NCBI GenBank assembly: GCA_021442155.1
Contig: CM038216.1
Coordinates: 84,912,945-84,976,944 of the forward strand
Direction: 5' to 3'
Source: Cymbidium sinense
Taxonomy: Eukaryota > Streptophyta > Magnoliopsida > Asparagales > Orchidaceae
Length of the DNA stretch: 64,000 nucleotides
How positions within the stretch are numbered: the stretch's first letter is position 1; each line of letters begins with the position of its first letter. Position numbers and translations under genes: made by a program. This document shows positions 45,010-55,793 of the stretch, piece after piece. The notes below the pieces were generated by a model. It ran no database searches. It was not told the DNA's origin and saw nothing but the letters and a program-made list of their open reading frames with translations.

Positions 45010-45081
45010 TTTTTTTTTAATATGGAAATTAGGAAAATTTTATTGCCACAAAGAAAAAGTGCAAAGTCTTTAGAGCGGGTA
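45010..45081 (-). mobile_element. 3'-tail remnant of a polyadenylated RNA copy
   Basis: TTTAGG runs into a T-run at 45010-45018. On the minus strand an AATAAA signal (45043-45038) lies about 20 bp before the A-tail, and the sequence TTTGTGGCAATAAAATTT matches the tail of the 30395-31280 insert. Only about 70 bp remain before LTR-like copy B starts. Same orientation as the GRP fragments. Confidence 0.6.
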
Positions 45082-48003
45082 AATCACTAAGATTAATAGG
45101 ATTAAATTAGATCAATCTAGCTGATCTAATCATAACCGTCCATTCTGATCACGCAGAACGGAAGATGCATGATCTAACGTCATGCGAATGAGGGAGAATG
45201 GAGTCTATCTGTCATTGCTCTCTTGATCTGATCTTACTCGAGCTCAGGTCAACTCCAAAATGATCCCACACCTTCACGACATTGATTAAAGGGGATCTAA
45301 TGGTCAAGATCACACGAGATGCAAGTTTTCCTCAAAAAGCTCCAACCCAATTTTGCCTAAGGATTAGTTTTGGAAGCATACCTCACCAGAGGTCAAGATC
45401 GATAGATTGAATGATTGAGGAAGCTTCATCTAGTGGAGATGAAGTCCTGTTGAGCAGCAATTAGATCAATTCCTTAACATTCACTCAGAAGGCCACGAAT
45501 CAATGATTTAGAGCTCGGCTTTGATCAAAATCCTACCTCTAGTGCTCAAAAAGCTCAGGAGATGATTCATTCTTGCTCAACGAGGCCTAGGGAAGGTGTG
45601 TGCAAAGTTAATTTGAGTTTGATGGAGAAATAGGGAAGTTTGGTCAAAAATGGGAGTGTCCTATTTCAGGATTGAAAGGAATGGAATTTTTTGATCGAAG
45701 AACGAGCTTGGGAGCTTATAAAATGGCTTTAGCTACTTGACTGGGGTAGCTAGGGCTCTAAGAAATGATTTTTGTATGTGTTTGAGTAGAAATGAGGGGG
45801 TGTATACCCCCCTTCATCTTGATTGGACGGTGGGATTGGGTTTGACTTTTAGTGGCCTTCCAACCATCTCCAGGAGTAGTGGGTGGTAGGGACGAGGTGA
45901 GTTGGCTCAGCTTGGTTGGTTGAAGGTGTGGAGGTGGCTACCAAAGAGGAATCATGTATCTTATGGGTTTCAAATGCTCGAATCGGGAGGGTGAGGTGAT
46001 TTCACCTTCCATGGGTCATGGCCAACCCAACCACCCCTTGGGTTTGGTTGGGCAGTGTCCTAGGTGCCTAGGTGGACCATTGGGAGAGTACCAAGTGGCC
46101 AAGTAATGGAAATTACCACTTACATGGGTGATTTGTCCAATGTGATGCCCTTGACCCAATGGTAGAATGATCATTTAGCATTAAATTTGATTTGGGTAGA
46201 TTTGCAATAAGCCAAAAGTGGGTTAGCCCAAATTTCAAGTAAATTGGGATTGATTTGGATTTGATTTAGGCTCAATTTGACACATTTAGGTCAAATTGGG
46301 TTAGGTTGGGTCAAGTTGACCAATTGGCCAAATTGGGTCAAACCAAAGGTTGGGTTAAGTTCATATGATCATTTGGGATGTTTTGGTTCTATTGGTTTGG
46401 TTTAGTTTGGCTTAGATTTGATTTTGGCTCATTTGAATTCATTTGGGTCAAATGGGTTCAGTTGACCAATTTGACCAAATTGGTAAAATTGACTCGGGTT
46501 GGGTGTTGATTTGGGTTTAATTGACCAATAGAAGATTACTGTAGGCTTTGATTTCAATTAATTTGGAGTTGGTTTTCTTTAGACCAACTTGAATATTTAG
46601 GTGAATTTGGGCTAAGTAAGTCAATTGGGTTCAATTGGGTCCAATCATGGCTTTGGTCAAGTTCCACAATATTTTGATTTGGCCCAATTTGGTCTTTTAG
46701 GTCAATTTGGGTCAACTTGTGTCAAGAGGACCAATTGGGTTTGGTTTCACTCAATTGGCTGGTCATATTCAAATAATGATTTTGATTTGGTATGAAACAT
46801 TGGTTTCAAGGGATTTGAATCTTAGGTTACCATTTGGCTGGTTTGGGTTCATATGAGTTAAGGGGTTGACTTGGTCAAATGACCAAGTTGACTTAGTTTG
46901 ACCTAATTTTTGACAAATAATCAACCTAGGGTGATCAACAATCATGATGAGAGGTTTTGATGGGCTTGGTTCAATCCAATTTGGGAAGGATTAGAACTTT
47001 GCTCAAATAGGTCAATTGGCCACTTTGGGTCAAGTGGACCAATTGGGTTTCGTTGGTTTGATTTTGGGCTGAGTTTGATTTAATTGAGTTTATATATGGA
47101 TATGGGATTGATATATAAATTCAATTGCAATTAGCTTGGGTTCAAATGTGTTTTGGTTCATTTGAACACTTCAAGTCAAATGGGTTAAGTTGTGTTTGAT
47201 TTGGGTTGATTTTGGTTTGGCTTGATGATTATAGATTTCATTTATATTTGTGAATATGATTGAAGGCATGATTGATTCATGAGAAAATCATTTGAATATG
47301 GGTTTTGGAATGATGGAATTTGGCTAAGTCCATGGAGTTGAGTCATGTGGCTTAAGTTTGGATATTGATTTGGTTTAAATTAATTTTGATGATTTAAATG
47401 TATATTTCATTTAAATTTGTGAAGATGATTGAAAATATGATTGATTTATGAGAAAGTCAATCGAGTTTGACTTAATTTTGGTTAAGATTTGGCTAAGTCC
47501 ATGGGATAGGTTATATGGCTTAGGAAGGCTTTTAATTTAATTTGATTTAGTTTCATTTAGTTTTGATCATTTGAATGTAGATTTGATTTATATTTAAAAA
47601 GATAATTGAAAATATAAAATGATTATGAGAAAATAAATTGATTTTGGATTGATTTAGATTAAAATTTGGCTAAGTCTGTGGGATAGGTCATATGGCTTAG
47701 GAAGGGTTTCAAGTTTGGATTTGATCATGGGCTTCAATCATTTGGTTTTTGAATTTGGGTTTGGATTGATATTTGAATTTGATGTTGGAATTGAACTTGA
47801 TGTTTGGTTTGAGAAGGTGAACATGGATTGGATTTGGGTTGTAGGGTAGGTGGATTATCCTAATCCCTAAGGCATAACCTAACCCTATGGTTAACCCTTC
47901 TAAGTCTTTAGGCTTAGGTTAAGTGTTTACCTAATTGTTAGAAGTGTCTTATGGCTATGGAAGTCTTAGTATCTAGAAGACTCCTAAGTTTAAGATGGGA
48001 AGG
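45082..48003 (+). repeat. LTR-like copy B of the long-LTR family
   Basis: Collinear with 18336-21010 of copy A. Shared words include GATCTAACGTCATGCGA (45171 onward), TGTATACCCCCCTTCAT near 45800, and the final GAAGTGTCTTATGGCTA at about 47940. It starts abruptly inside the LTR next to the RNA-tail remnant and ends at 48003, where copy A passes into pol but this copy enters the fold-back. No pol is present. Internal ~168-bp repeats lie at about 47215-47720 (three units), and a W-box-like cluster near 46860-46905. Confidence 0.8.
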
Positions 48004-48096
48004 TTGACTTGGTCATGCGAGTTAAAGGGTAGACTTGGTCAATGGGCTAGGTTGACTTGGTTTGACCCCATTTCATGACAATTGATTAACCTATGA
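48004..48096 (+). repeat. Left arm of fold-back inverted repeat
   Basis: Reverse complement of 48819-48902 with only about three mismatches over ~84 bp, far closer than the general similarity between LTR copies here. A spacer of about 720 bp separates the arms. It marks the point where orientation switches from + (copy B) to - (copy C). Confidence 0.9.
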
Positions 48097-50369
48097 AACT
48101 CAAAATTAAATCAACAATCAATTCCAACCTAATTGATTTTCCCTAAACTCAAATTAATTCCAAATAATTGAAAACCATGATCCAAAACTCAAATTCAAAT
48201 TTCAAAAATCTTTCCTAAGCCCTTTGATTCTATCTTATGGACTTAGCTCAAATCAAATCCAAATCAATTCAAATTCAAGAAATTTTCTCATAACCCATTT
48301 ATATTCTCATTTATATTCACAAATATAAATGAATTATAAATTCAAATATCCAAAACCAAATTAAAAACTCAAACTCAAATTCAAGCAAAATCCAACCTAA
48401 GCCTTTCAAGTCAAATTCTTGAAATTAGCCAAATCAAACTCAAATCAAGCCAAACTCTTCATTTTTCTTAATGATTCAATCAATCCTTCAATCATGAATC
48501 CTAATATAAACATAAACTTCAATACTTAAACCAAAATCAAAAAATTCAAGCCAAGTCAAACTCATGTTCACCCTTTTGACTTGTCAAATAAATCAAAACT
48601 CATTTGATTCCAGATCACTTGCAAATGGATTTATATTTCAATCATAAATCCATATGTGAGTTCAACCAAACTTGAATCAAGCCTTGATCAAGCCAACTAA
48701 ACCCAATTGGCTCACTTGATCTAAAGTGGCCAATTTGACCTACATGAACCAAAATTCAATTCAACCCAAATCAAAATAAATTAAGCCAATCCAAACTTCA
48801 TGTCGTATTTTTTGATCATCATAGGTTAATCAATTGTCATGAAATGGGGTCAAACCAAGTCAACCTAGCCCATTGACCAAGTCAACCCTTTAACCCACAT
48901 GAACCCAAACTAGCCAAATTGCAATCTAAATCAAATTGAGTGCAACCAATTGCTCAAGTTCACTCCAAATTGATTATTGAATCTGACCCCAAAGCCTTAA
49001 TTAAATCCAATATGGCCAATTGGCCAACTAGACCCAACTTAGACCAATTGACCATGAACCCAACTTGACCTAAAAGGTCAAATCAAGCCAAAATCAAATA
49101 TAAACCAAATTGATTGGAAACAAAGATACCAATCCATTCCAAATGATCAACCAAACTCAAACCAAGCCATGATTCAAGCCAATTTGGTCAATTAGGTCAA
49201 ATTGATCAACTTAGCCCAAATTGACTTAAAGGATCAAATTGGCCAAAATCTAAATTAAATCCAAATTAAACCTAATTAATTGAAACCAATTAAACCAATA
49301 TACTCTAAATAGCCATTTGAACTTGACCCAATTCTTGGTTTGACCTAATTTGACCAATTAGTCAATCTAACCCATTTTGACCCGATTTAACCCAGATGGG
49401 TCAATTTAACCCAAATTAAACCAATTGAACTTCAAATGACATAAAATTTGGCCCAACTGACTTTTGTCTTATTTAAAATCTGCCCAAATCAAATTCAATG
49501 TCAAATGACGACTTTGTCCTTGGGTCAAGGGCATTCCATGAGAAAAGACACTTTCCCAAGTGGTCACTTCTCTTCTTTGGCCACTTGGCACTCATCCATT
49601 GCTCCACATAGGCACCAAGGACACTAATTTTTTAACCCAAGGAGTGGTTGGGGCAGCCATGACTCATGGGGAGGTAAAATCGCCTCACCTCTCCCATTAG
49701 AAAACTTGGCATGAAGGACACTAACCTCCCTTTGGCTAGGGCACCTTGTCCTTAGCCAACCATAGGGAACAACCTAGGATGATTCTCTTCCATTCCCAAC
49801 CACCCCAAGCCAAATGACATGACTTTGGAGCCAAAATTTTAAACAAAAAGTGATTTTAGTTCATTTGACTTCACTTTTCATTCTAAGGCTTTAGTGGCTA
49901 AAGGAAACCCTTATTCCTCTCATTCTCCCTCTTCTAGAGCTCCCAAAGCCATTAGAAATCACATCCACTTCATTTTGGAGAGAAATACTCCAAAACTAAA
50001 GGGATTTTAGTGAGGAAATGATGATCACCAGAGGAAACATCATTTTGATGTGACGGTGAGGATCTAAGCTCAGTCCAAGGAATCTTCCCTCACTCGATAG
50101 TGTGCTCAAGTCACCATCACCGCCAAAAATCATCCCCGATAAGGTAACCTTCAAAAATTGTAGCCAGCCTTAGGATCCCTCATTTTCTGATGGTTTTCGC
50201 ACAATTTTTAGGAATCTATTCTAGACAATCTTGCATTTTACTTTAAATTATCTCAATTAGAAAATAGAATTTTTTTTTGGTGTGAATCGATGCAAAAATG
50301 AGTCCATTTGGATAAGTTTTCACTTAGAAATCTTATTTTTTTCTTAAAAAATCTTGAAACCATTATTTA
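48097..50369 (-). repeat. LTR-like copy C, 3' half (inverted)
   Basis: Inverted equivalent of about 18500-20990 of copy A: TCTTATGGACTTAGC near 48231 for the 168-bp repeat (about two units here), AATCGCCTCACCTC near 49679 for the GGTGAGGTGATTTCACC word, and the run of GGTCAA/TTGACC words reversed. The right arm of the fold-back is at 48819-48902. Nothing coding. Confidence 0.75.
48819..48902 (-). repeat. Right arm of fold-back inverted repeat
   Basis: Pairs with 48004-48096. The first 60 bp are identical on opposite strands (for example GGTTAATCAATTGTCATGAA). Confidence 0.9.
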
Positions 50370-50750
50370 TCCCTGGCGGGTAACATCCACCGTCTGATCT
50401 CACAGTTCGTAGGATTGGATGGCTCTGATCGTGCCACCTGGGCCTTCAAATCTCTTAATGAGATATGGACCTTCCGATCTTGCGGTTCGTGCAGTCAAAT
50501 GGCTCAAATCTCATGCCAATCGGGCGATCCTGTCCTCAAGATCGTGTGATCTGCTGTGGACCATCCAGTTGTCGATCGAACAGTCTACAGCAAGCTGCGG
50601 GTCACTCTCTATGGGTTGACAAGTCATTTCCCACCCATCAAGCTGATGTGGCATCGTGCGTGAATCACGTGATGCTGCATTGTGCACGCGCCCAATCGCA
50701 CAGCTCCACATGGCACCTCGTTGCCATGTTAGTGCTGCGCGGATTTTTTT
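50370..50750 (-). promoter_or_regulatory. GC-richer LTR segment of copy C with a G-box
   Basis: Marked rise in GC relative to its surroundings, equivalent in position to 18225-18640 of copy A but strongly diverged. It contains CACGTG at 50666-50671, CACGCGCCC at about 50686-50694 and repeated CGATC words. Three overlapping open frames here (50419-50619, 50465-50764, 50873-50511) share no recognisable domain and are best explained by higher GC. A promoter role is inference. Confidence 0.35.
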
Positions 50751-50754
50751 ATTT

Positions 50755-51057
50755 AAAAAATTAATTAAAATCACTTGAAACTTCAGAAATTCATAGAAAA
50801 TAAAATACTTAACCAAAATTTGCAAAAAGGGCTTGTTGGATTCATCTTTCTGAGAGGAATCCAATAAACCCAAAATCCTTAAATTTTATTGAATATTTTG
50901 AGCTTAATTTGAGTTTAAGTAAAAATCAAACTTTTTTAATTAAACCAAAAATATATATCAGATTAAGTTGAATTTTGGATTAAAAGATATTGAATTTTGA
51001 GTGTCAAATGATTTATTTTAATAAATTAAATTAGTAAATTTATAAAAATCTCTTAAA
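50755..51057 (-). repeat. ~285-bp direct duplication at the edge of the large tandem repeat
   Basis: ATCACTTGAAACTTC..AAATTCATA begins at about 50770 and again at about 51057, and GAGGAATCCAATAAA near 50855 recurs as GAGGATAATCCAATAAA near 51133. This is one extra partial copy of the first ~285 bp of the 4.7-kb unit. Confidence 0.75.
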
Positions 51058-54000
51058 TCACTTGAAACTTCCTAAATTCATAACTAATTATAAAAAAATT
51101 TCAAAAAATACATATTTAGGTTCATTTTAAAGATACTTCAGAGGATAATCCAATAAAATTATTTTTCATTGAATTTTAATTGTATATTTTCCTTAATTAG
51201 GGTTTATTTAAAAACTTAAAACCCCAAATTACTCCCTAATGACTTCATTAATTAATTCCAAACTTCTCAGGCAAGTTGAGTGGGATGACTTTGACCTCCC
51301 CTAATTTTCTTAGAATTTATTAATGAGTTAACCAAGGAAATTAGCTAGTGAACCCCTAATCACTCTTTTAATATAATTAACGTTAATCAAGCATGTGAAT
51401 TGTGGTTTAATTGCTTGAGTAAGATAATTAAACTTTGTTTAAGTGATTAGGAGGTTTATGGAATGATTTTGGGATATTTTTCTTAAGTTATTCCCTAAAC
51501 CCCTTTCTTCCTTAAATCCAAATCTAATTAAGGGTTAATCCACTAATGATCTACTTAATTAATCAAATCAAATTCTCAAAACCAAAATTAGTCTTGAAAC
51601 TTAATCACCTAAACCTAATCCTTTTTGGGTAGATACTTAGGTGTTCAATAACCTAAGTAAACATAAGGAAATCATACCTAACCCGTCTGTGTGGGAAGGG
51701 TTATGAAAGGACCTAAATTAAACCCTTTAGCTTAATTAATCATTAATTGTGAGCCAATTGCATTAGGTACCTTTCTTTCTAAGGATGCATTACTGGTTTA
51801 AATTCCTTATGATTTCATGTCATACATTGGCTCATAATTATTTGATTAAATATGTTAAAGTGGTATAGGTAGAGGGTAATTAATGAACTTAATCTACACC
51901 TTAACCTAACCAAAGCATCAAATTAATCTAATCACCTAAAAATTAAACTAAAATAATGCACATATGTGGGAATGGGTAAGGACCAGTAAACCTTCTCACA
52001 CTTTCCTAATTCAAATCAAACTCAAAGCAAAAATGAAGGTCTCTTTAAACAACTTTTAATTCTCTTTAAATGATCTTACTTCATAAGATTTTCTTTAAGA
52101 ATTAATTAGAGTGAATGAAATTACTTGCTTACATCACTTTATTTTTTTCCTAGCATGCTGAATGTGCATGTCATATGAGTTTTATACATTCATGCTTTTC
52201 AAAAATCAAATTCAAAATGAAATGTTTTCTTTATGTCAAATTGCATGTTTTGGCTAAAGTAAGAATATGAGTGGCTATTATCTCTATTAAATTCAAAACT
52301 ATTTTCAAAATCTATAAATCAAATACCTAAAATTGAAAGTGTGCTACTTATAATTATTTATAAGCTTGCATGTGGATATAAATTTGAAGATGTGGATAAT
52401 GTAGCCTTCCTTCTCTTTTCTTTTAGTATGGTTTTGATTAGGATTTGGCAAAGTGCATAGTTCATTTGAAAAGAACATAACACTTGCCTAATTCCCTTCC
52501 TATTCATTCCTATACTATTACTTAAGAAGGACATCTACATTTGCACATATAAATTACATAAACAAAATAAATCAACCAACACAAACTTTTTGCATCTTTC
52601 TTTTCCATTTATTTCTTTTGTACACATGCTTGTATTTAAGGAAAGTGGTATATTAGTCTGGACAACCCCAGGGTTGCGAGGCTTTAAGTAGCCCTAAGTA
52701 GGTCTTGTACCTTACACCCCTAATTAACAATGGCGCTATACTCACTTATGCCTTCCATACATACATGTGTGCATGTGAAAAATGGATAAGAAAACCACTT
52801 TTCAACTTAATGAAAATCATGCATCATAAAGTTTTCAAATTTTCTTAAGTAACTCACTTAGCATTCTCTTTCCATGCATTTCTTTTTGTACATGTACATG
52901 TATTTAAGAAAAGTGGTATATTAGTCTGGACAACTTTGGGGTTAGGAGGCTTTAAGTAGCCCTTAGCAGGTATTGTACCTTATACCCCTGGTTAAAAATA
53001 GCGTCGTACTCACTTATGTCTTTTATACTTATAAATGTGCATATAAAAAATGGATAAAAGAATCAATCTCTTCTACTTAGCAAAATCATGCATACATGAA
53101 ACATTCCAAATTTTTTAAGTAATGTCAGTTAGTATTCATCATAAAGTATGCTAAATATTCCCTTTTGTATGTATAGATATGCTTAGGATCCATTCATATA
53201 TGCATGTTATACACATGTGGGAAAGAAATAAAATGTTGTATGTTTTATGATAGTAATTAACTTTACTTAATCTTAAAATTCCTTTCCTTTTGAATAGGTT
53301 TCTTTAGAGAAAATTTAAACTTAGGATTAATTAAATTACATAATAAAACATTCACTAAACAAAAATAATTAATGAATCTAGCTTAGAAAACACTTAAGAT
53401 AGGGAGGAAAGAGAAGTTCTCTTTTCTTTTCCTCTCTTTACAACATTTAGTAATTAAGAAGGTTCATTCAAACCAAATCAAATTATCAAATAAAATTAAC
53501 CCATATCAACTAAATAACTTAAATGAGACTACCCTTCTAAGTTGAACCTTTTCACACTTAAAAAAATTCCTAACCTTAAAGCCTAGCTAAGCATACCACA
53601 CAAACCTTTTATGGCACACACATTAGGCAAAATCACCACTTCTAATCCTATGTTAGGGAAATGTATGACTTGATGTTTATTTTTATTTTGTCATGTAATG
53701 TTTTAGTTTGGATGTTAGGGTGTATGTGCATAGAATGAATGGTAGAATGATTTAGTGTAATCATTATCTTCTGCAGGGGATTTTGCTTAAGGGGTGCTTT
53801 AATAAAAATGTAACTGCTTTTGCTGTGTAGGTCGCTTATACCCTTAAGAATGATCCAAAATGGGCTAGGTGGACTTGGTTATGCATGTGTGGGGTGCTAA
53901 GTCCAATTTGTTAGTATACATGCTTGGGAATGTGTGGTTTGTTTAGCTAAACTCAATTTTGCAGGTTTTAGTTAGATTTACTTTTTCTCTTTTCATGTAC

Positions 54001-55793
54001 CTTTGCAATTAGGATTTTGGAATGATTATTATAGGGATTAGGATGAGCATTGCTTATAAGGCCATGCCTTATGTACCATGTGAAGCCTTTGGATCATCCA
54101 CCTTCTAACCATCCAAAATAAGGAACCAAAGAAGAAAGAATAAAAGAAAGAGAAAGAAGAAAAGAAGAATGAAGAAATGAAGCTTGAAGTCCCCCAGAAC
54201 AATGAATTCCTTGCTTAATTATTCTTAATTCATTTGTAATACAGGTTCTATAAACATAGAGCTCAGCTATCCAATTTATTTTTTTTGTTTGTACAGTGGT
54301 GCCCGACCACAAATGGCCATTTATTCTTTTGCATTAGCTTTATAAAATGTGTGATGTTTTGTTTAGCTTATGCATTAAGATGACATGTTTTCTTAGTTTC
54401 TTCCTTGCTCGATGTATGGCCTGGATGACAATTAGGCTCTTAGGGAAAAATAAATCTTCTACCAAATTAATCAACTCAAAATTAAAAATAAGCAACTCAT
54501 AACCTCACTTAAATCCTAAGCTAAAAATCAAGATAAAAGAATTAGCAACCCCTTAGATCGATGAGTATTTCTTTTACAACATCATGCACAACAACATCTT
54601 GTTTCACTCACTATTGGAGGGTTTCTACATTTGTTAAAGAAACTGGCTTGACCTTTGAGAGCCATGGTGGAAACACACCACCTCCCTTCTCGCTGATTTT
54701 GGCCAATAATTTTACTTCTCATGCATTAAGCATATGAATCTTATAAGCTTGAGTCAAATGATTGTCCAAAAATAAAAATAACATGTAATATGATTTGCAT
54801 TAGATTTAGGTCATTTGAAGCATGCCCTTACATGATCTAGTCTCTTTAGGGAGTGAGTTTAAGGACTTAGTCTCTTTCTAAAAAAATTACAACCTAGCTA
54901 TCTTGCATAAAGCATATGACTTGCCTACATGAATTTAAAATCGTAGGAGGAGTTAGTTGGTGGCCACCCCTAGACGGTTGTAAGTTTATGCGGTCGGGTG
55001 GTTTGTCCTCTCTTGTGGAGGCAAACTGAATACCCATTTTTTTCTTAGATTTAGGTCATGATTTTGGCCCTCGCCAAAGCTCCCTAGATTTATATTTTGA
55101 GGTTGCTTCTCCCTTCTATGGGCCATAAGCATAAACCCTTACCTGTTAGGCATTTCCATATCCTTGTAGTGTGGAATTATAAGCCCTAAACTTATAATAA
55201 AAATTCAACTCAAACAAATAATTCCCCTAAATTTCAAAAATGTAAAGCCCAACCATAGGATAGTTTGGGATGTTTACTAGGCTTCCTAGTATCATAAACA
55301 TCCCCTACTCATCTCCATTTGGCTTTGATAAGAACTCCCTCCTCTTGATTGATCCCACTTAATTTTCTAAAATTAAACTAATCGATTGATAGTCCTACCT
55401 ATAGAAATCTTTAGAGACAACGATCATTTACCTTAATTGAGAGTATTCCTAAGGAATCCCCTTTCTTTAAGATGTAATTAACTATGGGGGCTTGCCCCTA
55501 TAGGGAACTTAATGAATCTAGTTTAAAATAAACCCTACTTTACTTTCCCATGTAAAGTAGGGGAAGAATCTATGGTACATATGTAGACCCATAGTCCTTA
55601 GGAGTCCTTATTGAGGTGATTAGGTCCATTGTAGGGTGGTGACTTCCATCTCTCGAGATAGCACACCTCTCCTCAATGTCATACCCGGTCACCCTAATAA
55701 GAACATCTATGGATCTACATGGTGTCCTGACCAAAATGGCGTGTATTTTTGTTTTCATTTATCCTCTTCAAGAGGATAGATGAAGGCGGGAAT
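51058..55793 (-). repeat. Large tandem repeat, unit 1 (4.7 kb)
   Basis: Collinear with 55794-60190. Landmark pairs: TGGTATATTAGTCT 52646/57358, GGATGTTAGGGTGTATGTGC 53710/58140, GATGTATGGCCTGGATGAC 54413/58818, AGGAGGAGTTAGTTGG 54944/59350, AACTATGGGGGCTT 55480/59879, ACATCTA(T/C)GGATCTAC 55705/60101. Offsets fall from 4.73 to 4.40 kb because unit 1 has an extra internal ~270-bp duplication. Its first 1.6 kb equals the 5' part of LTR copy A inverted. No coding region seen; small open frames at 54312-54094 and 55758-55570 share no known domain. Confidence 0.85.
52565..53110 (-). repeat. ~270-bp internal tandem duplication in unit 1
   Basis: GTGGTATATTAGTCTGGACA occurs at about 52645 and 52914, each followed by GAGGCTTTAAGTAGCCCT and a (C/T)ACTTATG(C/T)CTT word. 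Unit 2 has only one copy near 57357, so the duplication arose after the large tandem duplication or was lost from unit 2. Confidence 0.85.

Noticed and set aside
50419..50873. Three overlapping open frames of 66-120 codons in the GC-rich LTR segment
   Set aside because: No recognisable domain, no conservation in copy A or B, and local GC rise explains the absence of stops.
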